Of a stretch of 64,000 nt of DNA, positions 16,258 to 24,924 are shown one piece after another (the stretch's first letter is position 1; the number at the start of each line of letters is the position of its first letter). The DNA is taken from positions 189,070-253,069 of the forward strand of contig NZ_JAPVBI010000003.1 in the NCBI RefSeq assembly GCF_026967925.1. Direction: 5' to 3'. A model generated the notes under the pieces. It was given only the letters and a program-made list of their open reading frames with translations. It was not told the DNA's origin and did not search any database. The translations under genes were made by a program, and so were the position numbers. The stretch is from Modestobacter sp. VKM Ac-2985. Its GTDB lineage: Bacteria; Actinomycetota; Actinomycetes; Mycobacteriales; Geodermatophilaceae.

Positions 16258-17787
16258 TCAGGCGCCGACCGCGGCCAGCCACCAGCTGAGCTCGGCGTCG
16301 ACGGCGCCGCTGGTGAACCCGGCGTGGCCGTCGGGCCGGACGGCGACGACCCCCCGGCCCGGGCTGCTGGCCAGCCGGTGCACGTGCACCAGCCGACCGA
16401 CCACCGACGGGACGTGGTCGGGGGCATCGCGGTCGAGGAGCAGGTGGACCCCGGGCCGGGCGAGCAGTTCGTGCAGGCGCATGTCCCTGCCCTGGCACCT
16501 CACCGACGCGTCCGGCACCCGGTCCCCCGGGCGCAGCCGGCCGGACCGCGGGGTGCTCCCTGTCCGGGCCAGCGGGCTCCCCCGGTACCCGGTGTCCAGC
16601 TGGGCCAGCACGCGGAAGCCCCGTGCCACGAGCCGGCGCCGGGCGAGCACCCACGGCGCCAGCGGCGCGGCCAGTGGGGCCAGCGAGCCCCGCAGTGTCG
16701 CGGCCACCGGGTCGGTCGCCGACTCACCCCAGAAGAGCAGTCGGGTGAGCGCCAGCATCGCGGCGGCGACCGGACGGCGTTCGGCCTCGTAGGAGTCCAG
16801 CAGCACCTCCGGTGCGGTGCTGGTGGCGACCGCCGCGAGCCGCCAGCCCAGCGCGGTGGCGTCCTGGATGCCGGTGTTCATCCCCTGCCCGCCGGCCGGG
16901 GACCAGGCGTGCGCGGCGTCACCGGCGAGGAACAGCCGGCCGGCCCGGTAGGCCGTGGCCAACCGGTGCTGCAGGGCGATGCGGCTGGACCAGGCCACGT
17001 CGGTGACCCGGGCCGACAGCCCGGCCCCGTCGAGCAGATCCTGCAGTTCGCGGGTGGGCAGCGGCGGTCCACCGGTCCCCGGCGGGAGCCGGTCCGACGC
17101 AGCCCGGGTGGCGATCATCCGCCACGGCGCGCCCTCCCCCAGGGCGACGACCATCATCAGGCCGCCCCGGCCGACGACGACGTGCGCGGTTCCCGCGGCC
17201 AGGTCCCCCGCCAGGTCCACGTCCGCCAGCACGACTTCGGGGCGGGCGCGGGCGCCGGGCCAACCGATGCCGGCCACGGCCCGCACCGTGCTGTCGACCC
17301 CGTCGCACCCGGCGAGGGCCGCGCAGTGCACGACCTCGCTCCCGCCGTCCCGCCGCAGCACCGCGGCGACGCCGTCCGGCCCGTCCGCGACGGTCCCCAG
17401 CGGCGTCCCCCACTCCACCTGGACGCCGCGGTCGGCCAGGGCGGCGGCCAGCACCCGCTCGACCTGCTGCTGGCCCAGGAGGGTCAGGTGCGGGAAGGCG
17501 GTGTCCGGGACGGCGAGGTCACCCAGCCGGACCGGCACCGTCGACCGGCCCAGATGCAGCTCGACCGCAGGGCTGGTGTCGGCCCGGGCGAGCAGGTCGG
17601 CGGTGACCCCCAGCGGCCGGAGCACCTCCAGGGTCCGTGCGTGCACGATCATCGCCCGGGACGGGCGGCGCGGCTGGAGCCGGGCGTCCACCACCCGGAC
17701 CCGGGCACCGTGGGCCGCGGCCTGCAGCGCGAGGGCCAGGCCGGTGGGCCCGGCGCCGACCACCAGCACGTCCACCGGCGGGCTCAT
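16258..17787 (-). CDS. FAD-dependent aromatic-type monooxygenase
   Basis: A 509-residue flavoprotein of the phenol hydroxylase/MhpA class. The dinucleotide-binding motif VLVVGAGPTGLALALQ starts at residue 8. The second FAD motif RLFLAGDAAHAWSPAGGQGM and NTGIQDATALGWRLA are intact, and the DG motif is represented by LAGCDGVDSTVR. The last ~130 residues resemble the thioredoxin-like C-terminal domain of this class. It should use NAD(P)H and O2 to hydroxylate or epoxidise an organic substrate, which cannot be named. Its ATG overlaps the stop of the upstream 189-residue gene by 4 nt (ATGA), so the two proteins are made together. Confidence 0.85.
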   Translation of the reverse strand: MSPPVDVLVVGAGPTGLALALQAAAHGARVRVVDARLQPRRPSRAMIVHARTLEVLRPLGVTADLLARADTSPAVELHLGRSTVPVRLGDLAVPDTAFPHLTLLGQQQVERVLAAALADRGVQVEWGTPLGTVADGPDGVAAVLRRDGGSEVVHCAALAGCDGVDSTVRAVAGIGWPGARARPEVVLADVDLAGDLAAGTAHVVVGRGGLMMVVALGEGAPWRMIATRAASDRLPPGTGGPPLPTRELQDLLDGAGLSARVTDVAWSSRIALQHRLATAYRAGRLFLAGDAAHAWSPAGGQGMNTGIQDATALGWRLAAVATSTAPEVLLDSYEAERRPVAAAMLALTRLLFWGESATDPVAATLRGSLAPLAAPLAPWVLARRRLVARGFRVLAQLDTGYRGSPLARTGSTPRSGRLRPGDRVPDASVRCQGRDMRLHELLARPGVHLLLDRDAPDHVPSVVGRLVHVHRLASSPGRGVVAVRPDGHAGFTSGAVDAELSWWLAAVGA

Positions 17788-18353
17788 CCCGCATCGACCA
17801 GTCGCCACCAGTCGGCGCGGCCACCCGGCGTGCCGGCCCCGAGCAGACCCGGGTCGGCCAGCACCTGGGCCCGGCGCAGTCCGGGGACGACACAGTGGTG
17901 GATCGAGCCCGGCACGCTCACCAGCGCCAGCACCCGCCACAGTGCGCGGGCGTAGGCCTCGGCCCGGTCGGGTCCGTCCCACTCGTACACCCCCCGGTAG
18001 ACGTCGTGCTCGTCGGCGGCGACCCAGAACTTGGACACCAGACCGGGGAACCCGGCGAACAACGGGGTGTTCAGCAGGCTCTCGGCCCGGAACAGCGCGT
18101 GCGCCCGGGGCCCGTGGACGCCACGCAGCCGGAACTCCACGACCAGCAGGCACGGGTCGACCGGGGCGAGCCGGTCGACCCGCGTCTCCCGGTACACGGT
18201 GCCGGTCGTGCCGTCGGCGAACCGCAGGCGGAGGCCCACGTGCCGGCGGGGCAACCGGAGCCGGCGCTGGGCCAGCAGGACCCCGCAACGCAGCACGCAG
18301 CGGGCGACCGCGCGCCAGGCCTCAGCGGGTGGCAACGGCGGCCGTTCCTCCAT
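17784..18353 (-). CDS. Conserved hypothetical protein, partner of FAD monooxygenase
   Basis: A soluble protein of 189 residues. The ATG at 18353 is chosen because GGAGGAGG lies directly upstream; an earlier in-frame start would add 12 residues. It has no signal peptide or membrane helix. The middle part (GTTGTVYRETRVDR, VEFRLRG, ESLLNTPLFAGFPGLVSKFW) and the end (ALVSVPGSIHHCVVPGLRRA) look like a small ligand-binding domain. I do not recognise a family. Translational coupling to the monooxygenase suggests a partner or substrate-delivery role. A DosR-like box is 86 bp upstream. Confidence 0.7.
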   Translation of the reverse strand: MEERPPLPPAEAWRAVARCVLRCGVLLAQRRLRLPRRHVGLRLRFADGTTGTVYRETRVDRLAPVDPCLLVVEFRLRGVHGPRAHALFRAESLLNTPLFAGFPGLVSKFWVAADEHDVYRGVYEWDGPDRAEAYARALWRVLALVSVPGSIHHCVVPGLRRAQVLADPGLLGAGTPGGRADWWRLVDAG

Positions 18354-18438
18354 GGCGTCCTCCTCCGGTGCGTGGGCCCTCTCCCCCACCGTGACCGGAG
18401 GGCGCGCCCTGGGCCGGTGCCGTGCGGCACCTCGTCCC

Positions 18439-18452
18439 GGGACCTCCGGCCC
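18439..18452. promoter_or_regulatory. DosR-like box (gggacctccggccc)
   Basis: One mismatch from GGGAC-N4-GTCCC. It lies in the 111-bp gap before the 189-residue gene, 86 bp from its ATG. Confidence 0.5.
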
Positions 18453-18464
18453 GGATGCGCCGGG

Positions 18465-20153
18465 TCAGAGCAGGCCACCGGCCCGCAGGTTGAGCGCGAC
18501 CAGCGCCGTCAGCACCAGCAGCCCACCCGCGGTCGACAGGGCCAGCAGCACCCGGCTCAGGCTCCAGCGCTGGACGCTGATCCGTGGCCGTGGGAGCAGC
18601 AACGCGCGGAACTCCCCGACCAGGTCCCGGCCGCTCTCCCGGATCAGCCGCTGCAGCTGGCGCGGCACGGTCACCGAACCGGTCACCGCGAACGCCTCGG
18701 CGAGCTCGTCGGGTGAGAACAGGGCGGCGGCCCGGTCCAGGACGCGGTGCGGCCCGGCGACCACCCCGAGCGTGAGCAGCATGTTGGCCAGGTCGACCGA
18801 CTGCCGCCAGCGCGAGGGACGCAGCTCCCCGAAGGAGACGTCGACCAGGAAGACCCGGGTGCCCTGTGCCAGCACGTTGGAGGGCTTGACGTCCCGATGT
18901 GCCGCGCCGACCGCCCACATCTGCCGGACCTGGCGCAGCGCATCGTCCACGACCGCGTCCGGGACGCCGGACTCGAGCACCTCGACGGCGTCCGGGACGA
19001 GTTCGGTGACCAGCAGGTACTCCTGGCCCGGCCGGACCTCCACGACACCGACCGGCTCGGGCACCTGCACCCCGCCGTCGCGCAGCAGCCGGCCCATGTA
19101 GTCCTCGTGCTCGACCAGCCTCCGCACCGAGGTGAACGGTGCCTCGTCCTCCAGCCGGCCGTAGAGCAGCACCCGGGCGAACTTGTACCAGCGGTCCGAC
19201 CGCAGGTGGGTGGTCGAGTAGAGCTTGCCGAACAGGTACCGCGGCGGCCCGTGCACCAGCCGCAGCCGGCACGGGGTGGAGCCGGCCGACCCGTCCAGCC
19301 GGTAGGGGGTCAGCTCGTCGACGGCCACGCCCAGCTGGTCGCGGACTGCGGTGAGCACCCGGCGGGTGCGGTCGGCGTCCAGCGTGAGGTGTGCCTTCAC
19401 CTCACGCCGGTAGGTGATCGGGAAGGCGTGCTCGGGCGCCAGCACCCGGGAGGCGAGCCCGGCAGCGCTGCCGCCCGCCACGGTGCTGAGCGCCGCGGCG
19501 GTGGCGGTGTCCAGCCCCAGCGCCACCCGGCCGGCCGCCATGAGCACCACGAGCCCGGCGGCCCCGGTCCACGCCCAGCGCCGGGCCCGGCCGGGCGGTA
19601 CCAGGGCGGTGACGGTGGCGACCGAGACGGCGGCCAGCACCAGCAGCGGCCAGGCCGGGAGGACCAGGTCCTGCGGTGAACCGGTGAGGCCGGCGCGCAC
19701 CGCCCTCGCCCACCGGGTGTCCTGGCCGGCCACGACGGCGATCGCCGAGACGACGCTGATGGTGCCCAGGTAGACGAGGAGGTGCCGCCACCGCTGGGCC
19801 CACACCAGCACGAGGGCGGCGGGCACCCAGATCACCCGGGGGCCGGCGGCCAGGACGACGTGGTCCACCGCCAGCCACGGCTGCCCGGGCCGACGCCCTT
19901 CGGGGGTCAGCAGGTCGCGGACCGTCCGGTCGAACGCCTGCACGGCCGGGAACCGGTCTGCCAGGGCGGTCAGCACCCACAGCGCGGCGACCGAGACCAC
20001 CAGGACCGCCAGCCAGGACCACACCGCCCGGGGGATCCGTACCCGGTCCAGCCGGTCGGCTCCCGAGGGGCGTCGTGCGCCAGCACCCACGGGCCAGCCG
20101 GGGCGTCGCGCGTCGGCCGGCTCGACCAGCGCCCGCCACTCCACCGCCGCCAC
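18465..20153 (-). CDS. Membrane protein fused to kinase-like domain
   Basis: A 562-residue protein. The first ~210 residues contain about six hydrophobic segments (SWLAVLVVSVAALWVLTALA is the first). They have a PAP2-like opening but lack the PAP2 catalytic motifs. A protein-kinase-like domain follows: HRDVKPSNVL with Asp421, and DVSFGELRPSRWR in place of the usual DFG. A C-terminal hydrophobic segment closes it. Such folds include lipopolysaccharide, Rio and aminoglycoside kinases. The GTG at 20153 is preferred because GGAGGAGG lies directly upstream. It is divergent from the PAP2-kinase-LPG-synthase-like fusion, and a perfect DosR-like box lies 99 bp upstream. Confidence 0.75.
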   Translation of the reverse strand: MAAVEWRALVEPADARRPGWPVGAGARRPSGADRLDRVRIPRAVWSWLAVLVVSVAALWVLTALADRFPAVQAFDRTVRDLLTPEGRRPGQPWLAVDHVVLAAGPRVIWVPAALVLVWAQRWRHLLVYLGTISVVSAIAVVAGQDTRWARAVRAGLTGSPQDLVLPAWPLLVLAAVSVATVTALVPPGRARRWAWTGAAGLVVLMAAGRVALGLDTATAAALSTVAGGSAAGLASRVLAPEHAFPITYRREVKAHLTLDADRTRRVLTAVRDQLGVAVDELTPYRLDGSAGSTPCRLRLVHGPPRYLFGKLYSTTHLRSDRWYKFARVLLYGRLEDEAPFTSVRRLVEHEDYMGRLLRDGGVQVPEPVGVVEVRPGQEYLLVTELVPDAVEVLESGVPDAVVDDALRQVRQMWAVGAAHRDVKPSNVLAQGTRVFLVDVSFGELRPSRWRQSVDLANMLLTLGVVAGPHRVLDRAAALFSPDELAEAFAVTGSVTVPRQLQRLIRESGRDLVGEFRALLLPRPRISVQRWSLSRVLLALSTAGGLLVLTALVALNLRAGGLL

Positions 20154-20251
20154 GCCCCCTCCTCCACCGTCCGGGCCGTCCCGCCGGGGCTCCGGTCGCC
20201 ATCCTGCGGTCGGGCGCCCCGGAAGAGACGTGTCCCGGGCCCCCAGGCACC

Positions 20252-20265
20252 GGGACCTTCGTCCC
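20252..20265. promoter_or_regulatory. DosR-like box, perfect (gggaccttcgtccc)
   Basis: An exact GGGAC-N4-GTCCC. It lies between divergent genes, 99 bp from the leftward kinase-fusion start and 135 bp from the rightward triple-fusion start. Confidence 0.65.
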
Positions 20266-20399
20266 GTCCTGGCTGGTCGTCCCGGACCGCCCCGCCCCGC
20301 CGTCCGTCCGGCCGGCCACCCCGGTCCGCAGGACCACGGGCCCGGTAACCGGGCCGGAAGACCCTGCTGACAATCGTCCGGGCGCGGTGGACTGGGGGC

Positions 20400-22820
20400 A
20401 TGGACGTCCGCGTGCTCACCCGCCGCCGGCCGTCTTCCCTGGACACCCCACCTGCCACCACCCCGCCACCTGCACCTGCTCCTCTGCGGGCGCACCGGCA
20501 CGCCGGGGACCTGGTGCGGGTCGGGCTCGGGCTCGCGGTGCTGGGGATCGGCTTCCTGATCGCCCGGCGGGGTGAGATCTCGCTGGTCGAACGCGACCTC
20601 TTCCGGCTCGTCAACGACCTGCCCACGCTCTTGATGCCGGTGGTCTGGCTGGTCATGCAGCTGGGCAACGTCGTCGCGGTGCCGACCCTGGCGGCGGTCG
20701 CCGCACTGGCCCGGCGGTTCCGGCTGGCCCGCGACCTGGCCGTCTCCGGCGCCCTGGCCTACCTGGTCGCGGACCAAGTGAAGGGCATCGTGCAACGCGA
20801 GCGGCCGATCGGGCTGCCGGTGGGCGACGTGCTCAACGAGCAGGTGACCGGCCTGGGCTTCATCTCCGGGCACTCCGCCGTGGCGGCCGCCCTGGCCACC
20901 GCGGCCGCTCCGCACCTCTCCCGGCGCTCCCGACGGGTGGTGTGGGTGCTGGCCTGGACGGTGGGGCTGGCCCGCATCCACGTCGGCGCGCACCTGCCGC
21001 TGGACGTCCTGGGTGGGCTCGCCGCCGGCTGGGCCATCGGCTCGCTGGTGCACTGGCTGTTCGGGGTTCCCCGCTGGGAGCCGCAGGTGGACCGGGTGGT
21101 GGCGCTGCTGTCCCGCTTCGGGCGCCCGGTGGACGACCTGCGTCCCGCCGGTGTGCGCGCGATGAGCTCCCATCCCTTCACCGGCCGGTCCGAGGGCCGC
21201 CCGGTCTTCGTGAAGGTGCTGGACCCCGACCGCTACGAACGGGACTGGCTGTACCGGGTGGCGCGCTGGGTGGCGGTCCGGGACGTCAAGGACGCCGATG
21301 CGCTGGCCCCGCTCGGGCAGCAGGCCGAGCACGAGGCGGTGGCCGCACTGACCGCTCGGCAGCGGGGCGTCCAGGTGCCGGCCGTGCTGCTGGCCCGCGG
21401 CGACGAGCGGGGGGCGGTGGTGGTGCAGGACCTGCTCCCCGGCCGGCCGCTGGACGAGCTCCCGCCCACCGAGCTGACCCCGGAGCTGCTACGCCGGGTG
21501 TGGGAGCAGGTGGCGCTGCTGCACCGGGCCCGGATCGCCCACCACGACCTGGTCGCCGCCAGCGTCCTGGTCGACCCGGACGGGCAGCCGTGGCTGCTGG
21601 ACTTCGGCAACGCCCAGGTCGGTGCCGACGCCGACGCGCTGGCCGGTGACGTCGCCGAGCTGCTCGCCTCGCTGGCGGGCACCACGGACGTCGCGGTGCT
21701 GGTCCACGCCGCGGTGTCCGGCCTCGGCGCCGACGCGGTGGCCGGTGCACTGCCCGGTCTGACCTGGCTGTCCCTGTCGGCCGCGACCCGGGACCGGCTG
21801 CACCGGCAGGGCACCGGGCTGGCCGAGCTGCGGGCAGCCGTGCGCTCCCATCTCGGCCTGCCGGACCCCGACCGTCCCGGCGCCCTGCGGGTGAGCGCCC
21901 CGGCGCGGCTCGCGGCGGTCGGCTCGGCGGTCGTGGTCTTCGTCGGGTTGACCGCCATCGCGGGCCCGACGGGGGTGTTCGAGTCCGTCGAGCGCGGCGG
22001 GTGGCGGTGGCTGGGCGGGGCGCTGGCGTTCGCCCTGCTGGGCCGGGTCGCGGGGGCGGCCGCGGTGCTGGTCAGCGTGGAACGGCGGATCGCCCTCGGC
22101 CGGGCCTTCGGCGCCACCATGTCGACCGACTGCGCCAGCGTGCTGCGCGGCCGCCCCGGTGGCCGGCAGGTCGCCGCCCGTTTCCTCGAGGACGCCGGCG
22201 TGCTGACCGCGACTGCCGAGCAGGCGACCGTGCGGGTGGCCCGGGGTGCGGTGCTCGGGTCGGTGCTGGTCGCCGGCACCGCCCTGGTGCTCGGCCTGGT
22301 CCAGGGCCGGATGCCGGACTGGCGGGCGCCGGAGTCCTCGCTCCCGGTGGTGCTGGTCGGCGCCGGGGCGTTGCTGCTGGTGGCCGTCGGGCAGCTGCTG
22401 ACCCGGCACGGCGTCCGGTCGGCGCCCGGGCCGCGCCTGCTGGCCAGCGGGGTGCCCCACCCATCCGACCGCGCCGCCGACGCGGTCCGCTGGGCCGCCC
22501 TGACGGGCTGGTCGGCGGCCGGCATCGCCTGGGAGGGAGCTGCGCTGGCCGCCGCGCTGCACGCGGTCGGCGCCGACGTGCCGCTGCTGGCCAGCACCAT
22601 GCTGTACGCCGTGGTGCGGCTGCTCTGGGTCCTGGTCCCCGAGCTGTCCCTGCCGGGCGCCGGGGAGGTGCTCCTCCTCCTCCTCGCGCTCACCGCGCTC
22701 GGCGCCCCGCTGGCCGATGCCTGCGCCGCCGTCCTCCTCTACCGGCTGCTCACGTTCTGGTTGCCGGTCGGCGGCGGGGCGCTGCTGATCGGCGCCGTCC
22801 AACGGCACGGCCTCCGGTGA
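20400..22820 (+). CDS. PAP2 phosphatase-kinase-LPG synthase-like triple fusion
   Basis: An 806-residue membrane protein with three recognisable modules. Residues ~35-225 are a complete PAP2 domain: KGIVQRERP (Lys128, Arg135), SGHSAV (Ser156-His158) and RIHVGAHLPLD (Arg192, His198, Asp202). Residues ~240-490 are kinase-like, with a Lys candidate in RPVFVKVLDPD, HHDLVAASVLV as catalytic loop and LLDFGNAQ as DFG motif. Residues ~495-806 hold several hydrophobic segments like the lysylphosphatidylglycerol synthase/AglD membrane domain. It likely acts on lipid or polyprenyl phosphates at the membrane. The GTG of the next gene overlaps its TGA. Confidence 0.8.
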   Translation: MDVRVLTRRRPSSLDTPPATTPPPAPAPLRAHRHAGDLVRVGLGLAVLGIGFLIARRGEISLVERDLFRLVNDLPTLLMPVVWLVMQLGNVVAVPTLAAVAALARRFRLARDLAVSGALAYLVADQVKGIVQRERPIGLPVGDVLNEQVTGLGFISGHSAVAAALATAAAPHLSRRSRRVVWVLAWTVGLARIHVGAHLPLDVLGGLAAGWAIGSLVHWLFGVPRWEPQVDRVVALLSRFGRPVDDLRPAGVRAMSSHPFTGRSEGRPVFVKVLDPDRYERDWLYRVARWVAVRDVKDADALAPLGQQAEHEAVAALTARQRGVQVPAVLLARGDERGAVVVQDLLPGRPLDELPPTELTPELLRRVWEQVALLHRARIAHHDLVAASVLVDPDGQPWLLDFGNAQVGADADALAGDVAELLASLAGTTDVAVLVHAAVSGLGADAVAGALPGLTWLSLSAATRDRLHRQGTGLAELRAAVRSHLGLPDPDRPGALRVSAPARLAAVGSAVVVFVGLTAIAGPTGVFESVERGGWRWLGGALAFALLGRVAGAAAVLVSVERRIALGRAFGATMSTDCASVLRGRPGGRQVAARFLEDAGVLTATAEQATVRVARGAVLGSVLVAGTALVLGLVQGRMPDWRAPESSLPVVLVGAGALLLVAVGQLLTRHGVRSAPGPRLLASGVPHPSDRAADAVRWAALTGWSAAGIAWEGAALAAALHAVGADVPLLASTMLYAVVRLLWVLVPELSLPGAGEVLLLLLALTALGAPLADACAAVLLYRLLTFWLPVGGGALLIGAVQRHGLR

Positions 22821-23878
22821 CCAGCGGCCTCCGGCGGGCCCTCACCGGCCCGGCGGCGCGGGTGACGCTGAGCCTGCTGGTGGTCGTCGTCGTCTTCGCC
22901 GGCGTGCTCCCCCGCATCGGGGACTACTCGGCGGCCTGGTCCCTCGTGCAGGACCTGACCTGGCGGGAGACGACGCTGCTGCTGGCGGTGGCCCTGGTCA
23001 ACCTGGTCTCCTACGCGCCGCTGTGGGCGATCGCGCTGCCCGGCCTCGGCTGGTGGCGGGCGGTCCTCACCGACCAGGCGTCCACCGCCATCAGCAACAC
23101 GGTGCCGGCCGGGTTCGCCTTCGGCGTGGGGACGACGGCGGCGATGCACCACTCCTTCGGCCACCCACCCGCGGCCATCACCCGGGCCGTGGTCGTGACC
23201 GGCATCTGGAACAACTTCGTCAAGCTCGGGACGCCGGTCGTGGCGCTGGTGGCCCTGGCGCTCACCGGCGACGCGAACCGTGGGCTGGCGGTCGCCGCGG
23301 TGCTGGGCAGCGTCGTGCTGGTGCTGGCCATCGGCCTGTTGTCGGCCGTCCTGGTGCACCGCGGTGCCGCGATCAGGCTGTCCCGTGCTGCCGAACGGGT
23401 GGCCCAGCGGTGCTCGGGCCGGCTCCGGTACCCGGCGCCCCGCGGCTGGGTCGAACGGGTCGACCGGTTCCGGGCCGAGTCCAGGACGCTGCTGCAGCGG
23501 CGCTGGGCGGCCCTCACCCTCGCTGCGGTCGGCAGCCACGCCGCGCTGTTCCTGGTGCTGCTGACCACGCTGCGCTGTGTCGGCGGCACCGGCGCAGACG
23601 TCTCATGGGCCCGGGTGCTGGCCGTCTTCGCGCTGACCCGGCTGGTCACCCTGGTGCCGGTGACCCCGGGAGCGCTGGGGGTGGCCGAGCTCAGCTACGT
23701 CGCCGGCCTCACCGCGGTGGGCGTGGGCGCCGCCGCGGCGACCGGTGCCGTGCTGCTGTTCCGGTTCCTCACCTGGTTCCTGCCGATCCCCTCCGGCGTG
23801 GTCGCCTGGGCGCTGTGGCGGCAGGGGGTCGGCCTGCCGCACGGCCCCGCGAGCGAGCCGGCGTTGTCGACCCGGTGA
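22817..23878 (+). CDS. LPG synthase-like (MprF/AglD-type) membrane protein
   Basis: An integral membrane protein of 353 residues with about eight hydrophobic segments. It resembles the membrane domain of lysylphosphatidylglycerol synthases: NTVPAGFAFGVGTTAAMHHS, GIWNNFVKLGTPVVALVALA and the late motif VPVTPGALGVAELSY. No aminoacyl-transferase domain is present, so it is not a full MprF; such stand-alone domains are often annotated as putative flippases. The GTG overlaps the stop of the triple fusion by 4 nt (GTGA), and its own TGA is overlapped by the next start in the same way. These three genes form one tightly coupled unit. Confidence 0.8.
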   Translation: MTSGLRRALTGPAARVTLSLLVVVVVFAGVLPRIGDYSAAWSLVQDLTWRETTLLLAVALVNLVSYAPLWAIALPGLGWWRAVLTDQASTAISNTVPAGFAFGVGTTAAMHHSFGHPPAAITRAVVVTGIWNNFVKLGTPVVALVALALTGDANRGLAVAAVLGSVVLVLAIGLLSAVLVHRGAAIRLSRAAERVAQRCSGRLRYPAPRGWVERVDRFRAESRTLLQRRWAALTLAAVGSHAALFLVLLTTLRCVGGTGADVSWARVLAVFALTRLVTLVPVTPGALGVAELSYVAGLTAVGVGAAAATGAVLLFRFLTWFLPIPSGVVAWALWRQGVGLPHGPASEPALSTR

Positions 23879-24642
23879 CGCCGCGCGTCCGCCGCCGGCG
23901 ACGGGACGCCGCGACCGCCGCCGTGTCCCTGGCCGTGACCGCGGTGTGCTGCGGGGCGGTGGCGTCCGGTCGGGTCGGCGGGACCGAGCTGGCGGTGTTC
24001 CGGTTCGTCAACGGCTGGCCGGACGCCTGGCAGGCCCCGCTGTACGGCTTCCAGCTGCTGGGCGTGCTCGGCATGCCGCTGCTGGTCGCCGTGCCGGCAG
24101 CGGTGCTGCGCCGCTGGCGGCTGGTGCTCGCGCTGGCCGCCCTGGTGCCGGTGAAGCTGCTGGTCGAGCACGGCGTGCTCAAGGCCCTGGTCCAGCGGGA
24201 ACGTCCGGGCACCACCATCCCGGGCGCAGTGCTGCGGGACGTGCCCTCGGCGGGGCTGTCGTTCCCCTCCGGGCACGCGGTCGTCGCCTTCGGCGTCGTC
24301 GTGCTGCTCGCGCCGTACCTGCGCCGGCGCTGGCAGGCCGTCGTCCTGGCGCTCGCGGTGCTCAACGGCGTCGCCCGGGTGTACCTGGGTGGTCACGCGC
24401 CGCTGGACGTCGTCGGTGGGGCGGCCGCCGGCGTGACGATCGGCGCCCTGCTCCAACTGGTGGTCGGCGTACCGGACACCGCCGGGGCGAGGTCAGGATC
24501 AGCCCGCGGCGATCGTGTGCAGGGCTGCCCGGAGCCGGTCCCGGGCCTCCGCGGCCATCGGCTGCAGCTCCGCCTGCCCGGTGACCCCCACCATCACCGC
24601 CGGCTCCAGCGTGGACACCAGCGTCCCGCCGTCCGGGAGTGA
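23875..24642 (+). CDS. PAP2-family phosphatase
   Basis: A membrane phosphatase of 255 residues. All PAP2 motifs are present: KALVQRERPG, FPSGHAVVAFG and RVYLGGHAPLDVVGG. The likely substrate is a lipid phosphate such as phosphatidate or undecaprenyl pyrophosphate. The GTG overlaps the preceding TGA by 4 nt. The last ~45 residues (after VGVPDTAGARSG) lose hydrophobic and conserved character and run antisense over the end of the DUF302 gene. The natural stop may have been lost, or the tail may be real. Overlap with the convergent gene is 144 bp. Confidence 0.8.
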   Translation: MTPRVRRRRRDAATAAVSLAVTAVCCGAVASGRVGGTELAVFRFVNGWPDAWQAPLYGFQLLGVLGMPLLVAVPAAVLRRWRLVLALAALVPVKLLVEHGVLKALVQRERPGTTIPGAVLRDVPSAGLSFPSGHAVVAFGVVVLLAPYLRRRWQAVVLALAVLNGVARVYLGGHAPLDVVGGAAAGVTIGALLQLVVGVPDTAGARSGSARGDRVQGCPEPVPGLRGHRLQLRLPGDPHHHRRLQRGHQRPAVRE

Positions 24643-24924
24643 CCGGACGACGACGTTGCAGGGCAGCAGCAGGCCGAGGTCTGGCTCGATCTGCAGCCCT
24701 TGGTGCGCCAGCCCCGGGTTGCAGGCACCCAGGACCAGCTGCGGCGGCAGCTCCACCCCCAGTTTGGCCTGCAGCGTGGCCGCGATGTCGATCTCGGTCA
24801 GCACCCCGAACCCCTGATCGGCGAGCGCGGCGCGGGTGCGCTCGACGGCGTCCGCGAACGGGACGTCCACCCGGACGCCCATCCCGAAACCCGTGGTGCG
24901 CATCGCACCGGCGTCCTCGGTCAC
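24499..24924 (-). CDS. DUF302 family protein
   Basis: A 141-residue soluble protein matching DUF302: VDVPFADAVERTRAALADQG, GVLTEIDIAATLQAKLGVEL, then LGACNPGLAHQGLQIEPDLG and LLLPCNVVVRSLPDGGTLVS. The fold binds small ligands or takes part in redox or stress responses; the role is not established. The GTG at 24924 overlaps the stop of the preceding 96-residue gene (GTGA), so the two are coupled. An ATG at 24903 is an alternative start. Its 3' end overlaps the tail of the convergent PAP2 gene. Confidence 0.85.
   Translation of the reverse strand: MTEDAGAMRTTGFGMGVRVDVPFADAVERTRAALADQGFGVLTEIDIAATLQAKLGVELPPQLVLGACNPGLAHQGLQIEPDLGLLLPCNVVVRSLPDGGTLVSTLEPAVMVGVTGQAELQPMAAEARDRLRAALHTIAAG

Noticed and set aside
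20351..20364. Possible box just upstream of the triple-fusion gene (gggccggaagaccc)
   Set aside because: Several mismatches and only about 50 bp from the start; not distinguishable from chance in such GC-rich DNA.
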